Shown: positions 25,195 to 37,456 of the stretch, one piece after another
Position numbering within the stretch: the stretch's first letter is position 1
Layout of the letters: every line of letters starts with the position of its first letter
Assembly: GCA_016792685.1 (NCBI GenBank)
Contig: JAEULQ010000089.1
Location: 1 to 43,107, forward strand
DNA from: Tabrizicola sp.
Lineage (GTDB): Bacteria > Pseudomonadota > Alphaproteobacteria > Rhodobacterales > Rhodobacteraceae
Reading direction: 5' to 3'
Length of the DNA: 43,107 bases
Program-made: the position numbers and the translations under genes
The notes under the pieces: model-generated
What the model was told of the DNA's origin: nothing
Seen by the model: the letters and a program-made list of their open reading frames with translations, nothing else
Databases searched by the model: none

Positions 25195-25674
25195 TTACGG
25201 GTTCGACGTTGCGCCGGCAGCGACCATTTCGTCGACCTTTGCCTGCAGGGCGGCGGCCTGCTCGGCCAGGGCGGCCTTCTCGGCCTCCAGCGCGGCAACC
25301 TTTTCGTTCAGCGCAGCGGTTTCTGTTGCGGCACTCCCGGCGGCGGCTGCCGCATCGGCCTCAAGTGCCGCAACCTTGGCGGCGAGATCGGCCTTTTCGG
25401 TTTCCAGCGCCGTGACCTTTTCCAAAAGCCCGGCGGCTTCGGTCTCGACCGCGGCGGCGGCATCGCTGGCGGCCTTGACGGCAGCCTCACCCTCGGCCTT
25501 CAGAGCGGCAAGCTCTTCGGTCAACTTGGTCTTTTCCGCCTCAAGCGCCGCCACGGCCTCGGACTTTGCAGTCAGCTCGGCCTGAAGCACATTTCCCTTC
25601 TGGCTGTTCTGGTAGGCAAAGAAGCCCAGTATCGCCACTGCCGCCACCAGAATCCCGACGATCAAGCTTCGCAT
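25195..25674 (-). CDS. Membrane-anchored alanine-rich coiled-coil protein
   Basis: This is a 159-residue protein with a single N-terminal transmembrane segment (LIVGILVAAVAILGFFAYQN). About 130 residues of heptad-patterned Ala/Glu/Leu/Lys sequence follow, with repeated AALEAEK-like units, which should form a long coiled coil in the periplasm. A GGAGGGG site seven bases before the ATG at 25674 supports this start over an in-frame one at 25698. It has no recognised family. It follows the cytochrome gene on the same strand, but with a hairpin between them, so it is probably its own unit. A structural or scaffold role is a guess. Confidence 0.75.
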   Translation of the reverse strand: MRSLIVGILVAAVAILGFFAYQNSQKGNVLQAELTAKSEAVAALEAEKTKLTEELAALKAEGEAAVKAASDAAAAVETEAAGLLEKVTALETEKADLAAKVAALEADAAAAAGSAATETAALNEKVAALEAEKAALAEQAAALQAKVDEMVAAGATSNP

Positions 25675-25722
25675 CGATCTACCCCTCCCATGGGTCATTT
25701 CTTTCCACGAAGCTCATCACAA

Positions 25723-25754
25723 CCCCCGGCGCGGCACAACACCTTTGCCGGGGG
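25723..25754 (-). terminator. Hairpin downstream of the cytochrome c gene
   Basis: CCCCCGGC (25723-25730) and GCCGGGGG (25747-25754) form an 8-bp stem with a 16-base loop, 54 bases beyond the cytochrome stop on the minus strand and upstream of the coiled-coil gene. It is a likely terminator or processing site; there is no T-tract. Confidence 0.45.
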
Positions 25755-25808
25755 AAGCGGCAATCCGAAGGTGCCGGGCGGACCCGTCCACCACGCTGGC
25801 CCGAACTC

Positions 25809-26213
25809 TTACTTGAAGGTGGCCAGATAGGCGGCCATGTCCTCGGCCCCCTCGGTCAGCTTGAAGGTCATCTTCGATTTCAGGCTGTCGTCGCCCGACG
25901 TGGCCTTCACCCAGGCCGAGGGATCGGCCAGATAGACGACCAGCCCGGCCTCATCCCAGACCGCACCCTTTGCCTGTGCGGCCAGGATACCGTCGCCGTA
26001 GCGGTAGTCCGGCGACGAGGCGACAGGCTTGCCGACGATGCCCCACAGGTTCGGGCCGGTCTTGCCGCCCTTCTGGATCTCGGTGCCGTCGGGTGCGGTG
26101 ATGGCATGGCAGGACTTGCACTTCTTGAAGTCCTCTTCGCCCTCGGCCGGATCGGCCGCAAAGGCCGGGCTGGCAAGGGCCAGGGCAAGCAGGGGAACCA
26201 GTCGCAGCATCAT
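25809..26213 (-). CDS. Soluble cytochrome c550 / c2-type electron carrier
   Basis: This 134-residue protein has a signal peptide (MMLRLVPLLALALASPAFA) and a single heme c site, Cys32-Cys35-His36 (CKSCH). Met115 in KSKMTFKL is the likely second axial ligand. The body DPAEGEEDFKKCKSCHAITA and KGGKTGPNLWGIVG closely resembles Paracoccus cytochrome c550 (cycA), which carries electrons from bc1 to oxidases and to cd1 nitrite and NO reductases. The ATG at 26213 has AAAGGA upstream; the longer frame to 26258 lacks support. It lies just downstream of the nir operon in the same direction and has a weak FNR-like box in front, so it may serve denitrification. The periplasmic location is clear. Confidence 0.9.
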   Translation of the reverse strand: MMLRLVPLLALALASPAFAADPAEGEEDFKKCKSCHAITAPDGTEIQKGGKTGPNLWGIVGKPVASSPDYRYGDGILAAQAKGAVWDEAGLVVYLADPSAWVKATSGDDSLKSKMTFKLTEGAEDMAAYLATFK

Positions 26214-26277
26214 GGGAATCCTTTCTGAAGTGAGGCAACACCGGATCGCAATTGACATGTGCGCCGGGGCGGGCGCC

Positions 26278-26291
26278 TTGACTTTGATCAG
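26278..26291. promoter_or_regulatory. Possible Crp/FNR-family box upstream of the cytochrome c gene
   Basis: TTGACTTTGATCAG fits TTGAC-N4-ATCAG, one base off the FNR/NNR dyad (TTGAT/C-N4-A/GTCAA). It is 65 bases before the cytochrome ATG on the minus strand. Its left arm, TTGACTTT, is the same as in the nirI/nirS and norC boxes. Confidence 0.4.
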
Positions 26292-26304
26292 TTTTCGCTT
26301 CGGT

Positions 26305-26568
26305 TCAGCCGACCTCCGCCTCGCGGATAAGCTGACCGACCCATCGTGCGGCCGCCCAGGTCGCCGGCAGGCCCAGGGGCAGCGACAGCCAGAGCGCCGT
26401 GACCGGCGGGATTGCGGGCAAGCCGACCGAAACCCCGATCAGGCCCAGAAGATAAAGGTTGATCGCCACGGTCCCGGTCGCGAAGGGCCACAGGATGATC
26501 CGCAGCTTCCACGACCGGCCTGGATCAGTGGCTGGTGCCGTCTTCGAAGGTGATCTTGTTCCAGACAT
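26305..26568 (-). CDS. Small two-segment membrane protein after nirN
   Basis: This 87-residue protein overlaps the 3' end of nirN by 44 bases. After a polar head ([20 protein letters not shown]) come two hydrophobic stretches, roughly IILWPFATGTVAINLYLLGL and PPVTALWLSLPLGLPATWAA, then WVGQLIREAEVG. GGGGAA six bases before the ATG at 26568 is a good ribosome site. This supports a real gene although half the head is encoded inside nirN. A later start would leave only the membrane part. Small membrane proteins do occur near nir genes in alphaproteobacteria, but I cannot name this one. Confidence 0.6.
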   Translation of the reverse strand: MSGTRSPSKTAPATDPGRSWKLRIILWPFATGTVAINLYLLGLIGVSVGLPAIPPVTALWLSLPLGLPATWAAARWVGQLIREAEVG

Positions 26569-28078
26569 TGTATTTCCCCGACGGCTTGACCATCGGCAGC
26601 CGCTTGACCTCGGCCAGCGTCGCCGCGTCAAAGACGATCACCGCCCCATCCATCTCCCAGATCGAGACCAGCGCATGTTTGCCGTTCCGGGTAAACTCGG
26701 TATGCGCCACGGTCTTGCCGGGCTCGGGCGTCAGGACCTTGACCACCTCCAGCGACTGCTTGTCGATGATATGCATCTCGCCCTTGTGCTCGCCGGTGAA
26801 GACATCGGCCCAAAGATAGGGCGTGCCCGCATGGCTGCGCAGGAAGAAGCCGGGGCCAGAGGTTTCGATCACCTTGACCAGGCTCCAGTCCTCCATGTCG
26901 ATCACGCTGATCCGGGGCTCGTTCAGATGCGGGATCGCCACGACGCGGTGACCGTTCCTTTCCCAGCTGATGCCCGATCCCAGATGCGGCATCCCCGGCA
27001 AGGGCAGGCTCGCGATCTCGCGCCCCACATCCAGGTTGACCACGACGCCCGTCTCGCCTTCGCGGTTGGCGCCGATCAGTTCGCGATAGTCGGGCGAGAA
27101 GAAAAAGTCGTCCAGTGGCGCGGAAACCTCGATCCGGCGGCGGGCGAAAAGCCCCTTTTCCACGCCCAGCGCCTCTTCGACCCCCGCTTCGCTGGAATGG
27201 ACGAAACCCTCCGTGTAGGGACCACCGTCCTCGGTGAAGGCCACTTCCCAGATTTCAGGGACATCCTTCAGCGCAAGGACAAAGGTGCCGCGTTCCGGCG
27301 CCTGATAGACCGCCGCCACCCGCGAAGGTTCGCCCTTGCGGCCCGTTACTTCAAAGACTTTCGCGACAGACAGGTCTTCGGCGTTCAGGATGGTCAGCGT
27401 CTTCGGCAGGTAGTTCGCCACCGCCAGCCATTTCCCGTCCGAGCTCATCGCGATGTTGCGGCTGTTCAGCCCCGCCCGGACGCGCCCGACTTCGGAGAGC
27501 GACCAGAGGTCGTATTTCTGCACCCAGCCGTCCCGCGACATGATGAAGACGAACCGCCCGTCCGAGCTGAACTTTGGTCCGCCATGGACGGCAAAGGGGG
27601 TCTCGAACCGGTCAAGGACGTCAAACGTGTCGCCATCCAGGACCGAGACATGGCTGTCGCCGGTTTCCACGACCAGCGTCACGTTCATCGGATCGGCGGC
27701 GAAAACCGGCGCGGCGGCGGGGGTGTAGTCATCGCGCAGGCTGCGCGTCGCCATGATCTCGGCCTCACCCCAGACCGGGGTCTCGGCCAAGGGGGCCGCG
27801 ATGTAGTCGGCCACGGCGGCGATGTCTTCGGGGCTCAGGGTCGCGGCAAAGCCCGGCATCTGCGTCATGGCGCGGCCGTCGCTGATCACCGCGGCCAGCT
27901 TCTCGCCCTTCAACCGCCCCAGGCTCTCAGGGATCAGCGCGGGCCCCTTGCCGCCAAGCCGCGTCTCGGCATGGCACGAAGCGCAGAGGTCGGCATAGAT
28001 CGCCGCACCATCGGGCTTGGCCAGCGCCGGGGCGGCGAGCAGGGCGACGAGGCTAAAGGAAACGGTGCGCAGGATCAT
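26525..28078 (-). CDS. nirN: NirN, c-type cytochrome and heme d1 maturation dehydrogenase
   Basis: NirN is a periplasmic NirS relative that oxidises the last propionate side chain to the acrylate of heme d1. The protein has 517 residues, with a signal peptide ([19 protein letters not shown]) and an N-terminal heme c domain at Cys32-Cys35-His36 (CASCH). An eight-bladed propeller homologous to the d1 domain follows, with [20 protein letters not shown]-like blade repeats and [12 protein letters not shown] at the end. GGGGGAAG precedes the ATG at 28078. The first codons overlap the end of nirJ by 26 bases. It is the last recognised heme d1 gene of the long minus-strand operon. Confidence 0.92.
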   Translation of the reverse strand: MILRTVSFSLVALLAAPALAKPDGAAIYADLCASCHAETRLGGKGPALIPESLGRLKGEKLAAVISDGRAMTQMPGFAATLSPEDIAAVADYIAAPLAETPVWGEAEIMATRSLRDDYTPAAAPVFAADPMNVTLVVETGDSHVSVLDGDTFDVLDRFETPFAVHGGPKFSSDGRFVFIMSRDGWVQKYDLWSLSEVGRVRAGLNSRNIAMSSDGKWLAVANYLPKTLTILNAEDLSVAKVFEVTGRKGEPSRVAAVYQAPERGTFVLALKDVPEIWEVAFTEDGGPYTEGFVHSSEAGVEEALGVEKGLFARRRIEVSAPLDDFFFSPDYRELIGANREGETGVVVNLDVGREIASLPLPGMPHLGSGISWERNGHRVVAIPHLNEPRISVIDMEDWSLVKVIETSGPGFFLRSHAGTPYLWADVFTGEHKGEMHIIDKQSLEVVKVLTPEPGKTVAHTEFTRNGKHALVSIWEMDGAVIVFDAATLAEVKRLPMVKPSGKYNVWNKITFEDGTSH

Positions 28079-29261
28079 GGCTCTTCCCCCGGAACGGCGT
28101 GACGGTGACGCGGTCGGCGTCCTCTACGCCGATCTCGGCATTGGACAGGTAGCAGGCCGGGTCTTCGGCCCAGGGGTCACCGGTCACCTGCAGCGCGCGG
28201 ATGCGGGTGTTGCCGCCACAGATATCCTTGAAGGCACAGGCGCCGCAGCGGCCTTTCAGCGGGCGGGGCCGCTGGCGCAGGGTCGCAAGCATCGCGTCCG
28301 GCCCGGTCCAGAGTGTGCTGAACGGCGTGTCCTTCACCGAACCCACGGTATAGTCCGACCAGTAGGTATCCGGATGGACCTTGCCCTGCGGGTCGATGTT
28401 GGCCACGCCAAGGCCAGAGGAATTCCCGCCCCAGGCCTCCAGCTGCTGGGCCACATGGGCGGCCCGTTGCGAGGGGAAGTTCCGCTCGACCCAGCGCAGG
28501 AACCAGACCGCGTCGGCATCGTTGTTGCCTGTCACGATCTCCAGCGGCTGGTCCTCCGCCACCGCCACCCAGGCGCGGTCGATCAGATGATCCATCGCCC
28601 GCCGGGTCCGGGCATGGGCGGTATCTTCACCCCGGTTCTTGTCGCCCCGCCCCGCATAGACGAGATGCGAGAGATAGAATTTGTCCACGCCTTCACTGTC
28701 GCAAAGGTCAAGCATGGCGGGCAGCATCTCGGCATTGTCCTCGGTGATGGTGAAGCGCAGCCCCACTTTCACGCCCTTCGCCTTGCAGGCCCGCACCCCG
28801 GCCAGCGCCGCGTCAAAGGCGCCATCCACGCCGCGGAACCAGTCGTTCATCTGGCCGATCCCGTCCAGCGAGATGCCGACATAGTCAAAGGCCAGATCGG
28901 CCAGTCGGTCGATGTTTTCGGCCACCCGTGTGCCGTTGGTCGACAGCGACAGATGCCGGAACCCCAGTTGCCGCGCCCGTTCCGCCAGCGGGAAGAAATC
29001 GAAACGGCTCAGCGGCTCGCCCCCCGACAGGATCAGCGCCGGGATGCCGAAGCCTGACAGGTCCTCCAGCACCCCCATCGCCTGATAATGCGTCAGCTCG
29101 CCCGGAAACGGCACATCGGCACTTGCCGCATAGCAATGCCGGCAGCGCAGGTTGCAGGTCCGGGTCAGGTTCCAGATCACCACCGGCTTTACCGGACCGG
29201 ACCGCCGGCGGACTGGGGTGGGGTGGACAAGCTCGCGCATGTATTGCGTCAGGCGGAACAT
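28053..29261 (-). CDS. nirJ: NirJ, radical SAM heme d1 biosynthesis protein
   Basis: NirJ is a radical SAM enzyme that replaces two propionate groups with oxo groups on the heme d1 precursor. The protein has 402 residues. The SAM-cluster cysteines are Cys36, Cys40, Cys43 (CNLRCRHC). [12 protein letters not shown] and [16 protein letters not shown] are further radical-SAM blocks. The C-terminal [18 protein letters not shown] plus a later Cys form an extra cluster as in SPASM-type proteins. The ATG at 29261 overlaps the nirH stop by one base; the longer upstream frame is antisense noise. It is in operon order nirG-nirH-nirJ-nirN. Confidence 0.95.
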   Translation of the reverse strand: MFRLTQYMRELVHPTPVRRRSGPVKPVVIWNLTRTCNLRCRHCYAASADVPFPGELTHYQAMGVLEDLSGFGIPALILSGGEPLSRFDFFPLAERARQLGFRHLSLSTNGTRVAENIDRLADLAFDYVGISLDGIGQMNDWFRGVDGAFDAALAGVRACKAKGVKVGLRFTITEDNAEMLPAMLDLCDSEGVDKFYLSHLVYAGRGDKNRGEDTAHARTRRAMDHLIDRAWVAVAEDQPLEIVTGNNDADAVWFLRWVERNFPSQRAAHVAQQLEAWGGNSSGLGVANIDPQGKVHPDTYWSDYTVGSVKDTPFSTLWTGPDAMLATLRQRPRPLKGRCGACAFKDICGGNTRIRALQVTGDPWAEDPACYLSNAEIGVEDADRVTVTPFRGKSHDPAHRFL

Positions 29262-29746
29262 CAGCCTTCTCCGGAAAGGCGCATGCCCGATTTCTTCAGG
29301 ATGCGGGTGGAATAAAGGATATCGCTGGCCCGGCAGGCGGGGCCGAGCAGCGCTGCGACCTCGGCCCGCTTGGCCTCGACCTCGTCGCGGCTCTGGCCAT
29401 GCAGCATGGCGAAAAGGTTGTAGGGCCAGTCGGGCAGCGCCCGGGGCCGCAGGTAGCAATGGCTTACGAAAGGCAGCGCCCCGACCTGCGCGCCCAGCAC
29501 CTCGGCCTGCGCGTCGTCCAGGTCCCAGACGCTCATCCCGTTGGCGGCCAGCCCCAGCGCATAATGGTTCGGGGCCACGGCGACACGGCGGATCACGCCT
29601 TCGTCCTGCATCACCTGCATCCGGGCGATGACCTCGTTTTCCGGCAGGAACAACCAGCGCCCGACTTCCTCGAACGGATGCGGGGTCAGCGGCAGGCCAG
29701 AGGCCGTTGCCTTCAGGATCCGCCGGTCGGTCGCGTCAAGGATCAT
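29261..29746 (-). CDS. nirH: NirH, siroheme decarboxylase subunit
   Basis: This 161-residue AsnC/Lrp-fold protein is part of the siroheme decarboxylase that makes 12,18-didecarboxysiroheme. It opens with [29 protein letters not shown] (winged helix). It continues with [25 protein letters not shown], where the HYALG His/Tyr region is typical of the active subunits. It ends in [15 protein letters not shown]. It is assigned as NirH by order (after nirG, before nirJ) and by the C-terminal LKKSGMRL block. The start overlaps the nirG stop as ATGA. Confidence 0.9.
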   Translation of the reverse strand: MILDATDRRILKATASGLPLTPHPFEEVGRWLFLPENEVIARMQVMQDEGVIRRVAVAPNHYALGLAANGMSVWDLDDAQAEVLGAQVGALPFVSHCYLRPRALPDWPYNLFAMLHGQSRDEVEAKRAEVAALLGPACRASDILYSTRILKKSGMRLSGEG

Positions 29747-30213
29747 GCCTCTACCCGGAAGCCGATGAAGAACTCGTGTCGTTTGGGAAAGCGCAAGACC
29801 TTCAGTCCTGTCTCCCCCTCGATCCGCGCCGCCGCTTCCGCGATCTGATCCGGCCTTTCGCAGGCCAGGACGAACCACATGTTCAGCCGGTGCTGACGTT
29901 CATAATTGTGCGCCACCTCGGGATGGGCATTGACCAAAGTCATGACCTCCTCAAAGCGCTCGGGCGGCACCGCCATGGCGCATAGGCAGAAGGCCCCGCC
30001 CATCGCCTCGGCATCGAGGAAAGGGCCAAACCGGGTGATCGCCCCGATCTCGCGCAACCGGGCGATCCGCGACACAACGTCGGCTTCGGGAATGCCCGCC
30101 TCATGCGCGATAGGGGCGAAGGGCGCATGCACCAGGGGCAATCCGTCCTGCAGCCGGTTGATCAACAGCCGGTCGGTGGCATCCAGGGCTTCGGCAGAAA
30201 GCGTTGTGCGCAT
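29743..30213 (-). CDS. nirG: NirG, siroheme decarboxylase subunit
   Basis: This 156-residue AsnC/Lrp-fold protein is a partner in siroheme decarboxylation for heme d1. It opens with LDATDRLLINRLQDGLPLVHAPFAPIAHEAGIP. The middle GAITRFGPFLDAEAMGG and HNYERQHRLNMWFVLA are the usual NirG/NirD features, and it ends in LPKRHEFFIGF-like sequence ([16 protein letters not shown]). The start at 30213 overlaps the stop of nirDL by one base. The upstream frame to 30285 lies inside nirDL and was rejected. Confidence 0.9.
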   Translation of the reverse strand: MRTTLSAEALDATDRLLINRLQDGLPLVHAPFAPIAHEAGIPEADVVSRIARLREIGAITRFGPFLDAEAMGGAFCLCAMAVPPERFEEVMTLVNAHPEVAHNYERQHRLNMWFVLACERPDQIAEAAARIEGETGLKVLRFPKRHEFFIGFRVEA

Positions 30214-31190
30214 CAGGCGGCCTCCGTCAGCGTGGCCCCGGACTGCTTGAAGCAGCGGGTCGAGAACAGAACCCTGTGGTTGCACGCGTCAAGGCCGGGC
30301 AAGGCCCGCGCCCGGTCCAGCACCGCCAGCGCCTCGGGGCGGCTCCGCGCGTGGATCATGCAGTAGAGCCGATAGGGCCAGATCCCGGCCACGGGTTGGC
30401 GTTCGTAGCAAAGCGTCACCCCGGGCAGCGCTGCCAAGGCTTTCCCGGCGGCAAGCACCCCGGATTCGGGCAAGTCCCAGACCACCATGGCATTCGCGGT
30501 GAACCCAATCGCGCGGTGCCGAACGATGACGCCGATGCGGGTCAGGATACCGGCGGCAAGCAGGACGGCGATCCGCGCGATCACTGCGGTCTCGTCGCGG
30601 CCAAGATTGCGGGCAAGCGCAGCGAAGGGACGCGACGCAAGCTCCATCCCCCGGCTGAGCGCATCGAGCAGCGGCCGGTCATCCGGGCGGAGGACAGCAG
30701 TCTCGACCCCGCGCCCACCGGGCATGGCAACCGGGCCACCTGTCAGGGGGAAACCGAGGTCGATGTTGAACGGCCGGACCAGTCGCAGGTCCAGCAGGGG
30801 AAGACCGCATCTGCCCTCGATCCGCGCCAGCAGGCTGGCAAGGGCCGGGGCGTCCCCGGCCGTGGCGACGAACCAGAGGTTCCAGTCGTCTTCCCGCAAG
30901 TAGGAATGGTTGACGCCCGCTTCCGAACCGACCGCATCCGCGACCTCGGGCAGCCGTTCATCCGGTACCATCATGGCGGCAAGTGTCGAGGCCCCCGCAG
31001 TGTTGGGCCGCACTGTGCCGCCCACCCTCGCGATACGGCCCTCTGCCTGCATCCGGGCCAGCCGTCCGATCACTTCGGCCTCTTCCAGCCCCAGATGCAC
31101 GCCCATGGCGGCAAAGGGGCGCGGGACCAGCGGCAGGTCGCGTTGGAACCCGTCAAGGAGCCGGAGGTCGATGGGATCGATCCGGTCCAT
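30213..31190 (-). CDS. nirDL: Fused NirD-NirL, siroheme decarboxylase
   Basis: One 325-residue frame contains two AsnC/Lrp-fold units. Residues about 1-150 are NirD-like (IDPIDLRLLDGFQRDLPLVPRPFAAM, HSYLREDDWNLWFVAT, RPFNIDLGF). Residues about 175-320 are NirL-like (PLLDALSRGMELASRPFAALA, IVRHRAIGFTANAMVVWD, CYERQPVAGIWPYRLYCMIH, CFKQSGATL). A linker of roughly 20 residues joins them (TGGPVAMPGGRGVETAV). Together with NirG and NirH it removes two acetate carboxyls from siroheme. It is spaced three bases after nirF, with TTGAGG before the ATG. Fused DL forms are known in some other bacteria. Confidence 0.9.
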   Translation of the reverse strand: MDRIDPIDLRLLDGFQRDLPLVPRPFAAMGVHLGLEEAEVIGRLARMQAEGRIARVGGTVRPNTAGASTLAAMMVPDERLPEVADAVGSEAGVNHSYLREDDWNLWFVATAGDAPALASLLARIEGRCGLPLLDLRLVRPFNIDLGFPLTGGPVAMPGGRGVETAVLRPDDRPLLDALSRGMELASRPFAALARNLGRDETAVIARIAVLLAAGILTRIGVIVRHRAIGFTANAMVVWDLPESGVLAAGKALAALPGVTLCYERQPVAGIWPYRLYCMIHARSRPEALAVLDRARALPGLDACNHRVLFSTRCFKQSGATLTEAA

Positions 31191-31193
31191 GCC

Positions 31194-32345
31194 TCAAAGC
31201 CCCGTCTGGTGCGCGCGGGCAGTGAAGAAGATGCCCGATGGTGCCTCGGCGGCGATCTCGCCCAGCTTCTCGCGGGTGTGGGTGTCGTAGATCAGCACCT
31301 TGTTGTCGTCGCGGGCGCTCAGCCAGACCTCGGCCCCCCGAGGCGCGAATTCCATGTGAAGGATGGCTTTGCCCGGCGTCAGCGTGGCCACCACCTCATG
31401 GCTGCGGCTGTCTACGACCTGCACCGTGTCATTCAACGGCGTCGCGAAGTTCACCCAGACAAAGGGTGAAGCAGGCTGAGCGATGACAAAGACCGGCTGG
31501 CCATGCATCTGCGTCGTGGCCACCGTCTCCTGGCTGTCGCGGTCGACCCAAAGGAGCTCATGCCGCCCCACGGCAGGCAGGGCATACTGGCCCTCGGTAA
31601 AGGCCCAGCCCTGCAGATGCGGCATCTTGTAGACCGGCATGTCCTCGCCGGTCTTGCCATATTCGGTCAGGAACTTCACCGGCTGGGGCGCTGCGTCCCA
31701 AAGGTCGAAGGCGGTGACCCCTTTTTCGCCGAAGAGCCCAATCAGATAGGTATGCGCATCATCGGTCAGGACCGCGTCGAACGGGTTCTTGCCCGCATTG
31801 CCCAGAAGCGTGACCTTCGGCTCCGCCCCGCTGAAATCACCCAGGAACACCTCGCCCGTATCCCAGATCGTCCAGGCAAACCGCCGACCGGGAACATCGA
31901 CCAGACCGATCGTCTTCCCTGCCGCCGGGATATCGGCAACCAGGTCCAGCGTGCCCGCATCGAACACCTTCACCCCGCCGGGCTCATAGTTGGACACGGC
32001 GACCAGCCGACCGTCATCCGAGATCGCCCCGCCGATCGAATTCCCCGCCTGCACCGTCCGGGCCACGATCTTCCGTTCCAACAGGTCGACCTTGGTCAGC
32101 CCCCCGTCGCGGCCGAAGACATAGGCAAAGCGTTCGTCCGGCGAATACGTCAGCGAAGCATGAGAGAGATCGCCCAGCCCCTCGATCCTTGCCACCGCCG
32201 CGCGGTCGGAGCGGTCGATCAGCACAAGACTGCCGGTGCCCCGCTCGACGACAAGGCCAAGGTCGCCCGTGGCGGTCAGGTCATCCGAACCGGCCCACAG
32301 CGGCGTCGAAAGAAGAAGGGCGGCCAGAAGGGTGAAGCTTTTCAT
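31194..32345 (-). CDS. nirF: NirF, heme d1 biosynthesis/insertion protein
   Basis: NirF is a periplasmic eight-bladed propeller resembling the d1 domain of NirS. It is needed for heme d1 maturation and shows heme or precursor binding. The protein has 383 residues with a signal peptide (KSFTLLAALLLSTPLWAG). Blade sequences such as HASLTYSPDERFAYVFGRDGGLTKVD and GGAISDDGRLVAVSNYEPGGVKVFD are clear, and there is no heme c motif, which separates it from NirN and NirS. GGAG lies nine bases before the ATG. It sits between nirC (four-base gap) and nirDL (three-base gap). Confidence 0.93.
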   Translation of the reverse strand: MKSFTLLAALLLSTPLWAGSDDLTATGDLGLVVERGTGSLVLIDRSDRAAVARIEGLGDLSHASLTYSPDERFAYVFGRDGGLTKVDLLERKIVARTVQAGNSIGGAISDDGRLVAVSNYEPGGVKVFDAGTLDLVADIPAAGKTIGLVDVPGRRFAWTIWDTGEVFLGDFSGAEPKVTLLGNAGKNPFDAVLTDDAHTYLIGLFGEKGVTAFDLWDAAPQPVKFLTEYGKTGEDMPVYKMPHLQGWAFTEGQYALPAVGRHELLWVDRDSQETVATTQMHGQPVFVIAQPASPFVWVNFATPLNDTVQVVDSRSHEVVATLTPGKAILHMEFAPRGAEVWLSARDDNKVLIYDTHTREKLGEIAAEAPSGIFFTARAHQTGL

Positions 32346-32349
32346 TGGC

Positions 32350-32646
32350 TTACTCCAGTTTCAGATGAGTTGCGATCCAAAGCGCCTCAGCTTCGGTCAG
32401 GAGCGGGCGCCAGGGCGGCATCGCTGTGCCGGGCACGCCATCCAGAATGATCGCTGCCAGGCCTTCCACCTCGGCCTCGGCCAGCGCTTCGGGCGTCAGC
32501 GGCCGACCAAGGCCACCCTTCCGGGTCAACCCGTGGCAGGACCCGCAGTCCTGCTGGACGATGTGCTGCAATTCCGCGGCGCGCTCTGGCGGGATCTCGG
32601 CAAATGCCGGGACACCAAGAAGCAGGAGCGCCGCGAGGCTACGCAT
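32350..32646 (-). CDS. nirC: NirC, small cytochrome c55x
   Basis: NirC is a small periplasmic c-type cytochrome thought to feed electrons to NirS or to NirF/NirN during d1 maturation. The protein has 98 residues: a signal peptide (RSLAALLLLGVPAFA), heme c attachment at Cys34-Cys37-His38 (CGSCH), and Met in GTAMPPWRP as the likely second axial ligand. The ATG at 32646 overlaps the end of nirE by eight bases; a longer frame to 32766 lies within nirE and was rejected. The order nirE-nirC-nirF is that of Paracoccus. Confidence 0.93.
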   Translation of the reverse strand: MRSLAALLLLGVPAFAEIPPERAAELQHIVQQDCGSCHGLTRKGGLGRPLTPEALAEAEVEGLAAIILDGVPGTAMPPWRPLLTEAEALWIATHLKLE

Positions 32647-33436
32647 AGGCCGCCATCCCCGCCCCTTCGCAAAGGGCGGCATCCAGGGCGGCGATCTCGG
32701 GATACATCCCGGCGACCCGCCCGATGACGAACAGAACCGGCGCCTCGGGCTGGGCGCTTGCCACATCGGTACCGATCTGACCGAGGCTCGACAAAAGCCG
32801 CGTTTCGCGCGGGGTGGTCACGGCGCTGACCGCCAGAACCGGCAGCGCGGGCGACATCCCGTGCCGCATCAGCTGCAGCGCGATCTCGGCAATGTTGCCC
32901 GCGCCCATGTAGACGACCAGCGTCGTCTCCTCACTTGCCAGCGACGCCCAGTCGAGCTCCAGCGCCGCGTCTTTCGCGCGATGTCCGGTCACATACCGGA
33001 CCCCGGTCGCCAGGCCGCGATGGGTCAGCGGCACGCCGGTCGAGGTCGCCGCTCCCTGCGCCGAGGTGATGCCGGGGACATAGCTCACCCCCACCCCGGC
33101 CAGGCGGCAGGCCTCGGCCTCCTCGGAGCCGCGGCCGAAGATCAGGGGATCGCCGCCCTTCAGGCGTGCGACCACGCGCCCTTCGCGCGCCAGATCGACC
33201 AAGAGCGCGTTGATCGCGTCCTGCGGAACCCGGTGGAATTTCGGCAGCTTGCCGACGTCGACCCGGCGCACGGTGACCGGGACCAATGCCATGATCTCGG
33301 GACTGACCAGCCGGTCATGCACCACCACATCCGCTGTCTGGATCAGGCGCAGCGCCTTCAGCGTCAGAAGCTCGGGGTCGCCGGGACCTGCGCCGATCAG
33401 GTGGACGTGACCGGGAAGTGGGCTGTGATCTTTCAT
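32639..33436 (-). CDS. nirE: NirE, uroporphyrinogen-III C-methyltransferase
   Basis: NirE is a SAM-dependent methyltransferase converting uroporphyrinogen III to precorrin-2, the entry to heme d1. The protein has 265 residues. The SUMT signatures are HLIGAGPGDPELLTLKALRLIQ at residues about 11-32, VVHDRLVS, KGGDPLIFGRGSEEAE and VPGITSAQGAA. The ATG at 33436 is chosen because the family starts a few residues before the HLIGAGPG block; the extension to 33535 runs through the intergenic hairpins. Its place in the operon distinguishes it from CobA or CysG. Confidence 0.94.
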   Translation of the reverse strand: MKDHSPLPGHVHLIGAGPGDPELLTLKALRLIQTADVVVHDRLVSPEIMALVPVTVRRVDVGKLPKFHRVPQDAINALLVDLAREGRVVARLKGGDPLIFGRGSEEAEACRLAGVGVSYVPGITSAQGAATSTGVPLTHRGLATGVRYVTGHRAKDAALELDWASLASEETTLVVYMGAGNIAEIALQLMRHGMSPALPVLAVSAVTTPRETRLLSSLGQIGTDVASAQPEAPVLFVIGRVAGMYPEIAALDAALCEGAGMAAYA

Positions 33437-33465
33437 TTCTGCGACCCCGGACTGGAAAGGAAAAC

Positions 33466-33498
33466 GGCGGGGGTGAGGAGGGAACGGACACCCCCGCC
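33466..33498 (-). terminator. Strong hairpin between nirS and nirE
   Basis: GGCGGGGGTG (33466-33475) and CACCCCCGCC (33489-33498) form a perfect 10-bp GC stem with a 13-base loop in the 106-base nirS-nirE gap. A direct repeat GCCCGCGGAC (33506-33515 and 33524-33533) lies just upstream in the transcript. As there is no T-tract, it may be a partial terminator or an mRNA-stabilising structure that keeps nirS message above that of the d1 genes. Confidence 0.6.
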
Positions 33499-33542
33499 AG
33501 GAGGCGCCCGCGGACCTTGACCGGCCCGCGGACAAGGGAACC

Positions 33543-37452
<3,910 letters not shown>

Positions 37453-37456
<4 letters not shown>

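Noticed and set aside
26459-28102. Plus-strand open frame of 547 codons over nirN
   Set aside because: It is antisense to nirN, which has a signal peptide, a heme motif and a propeller; the plus frame is His/Arg/Gln-rich noise.
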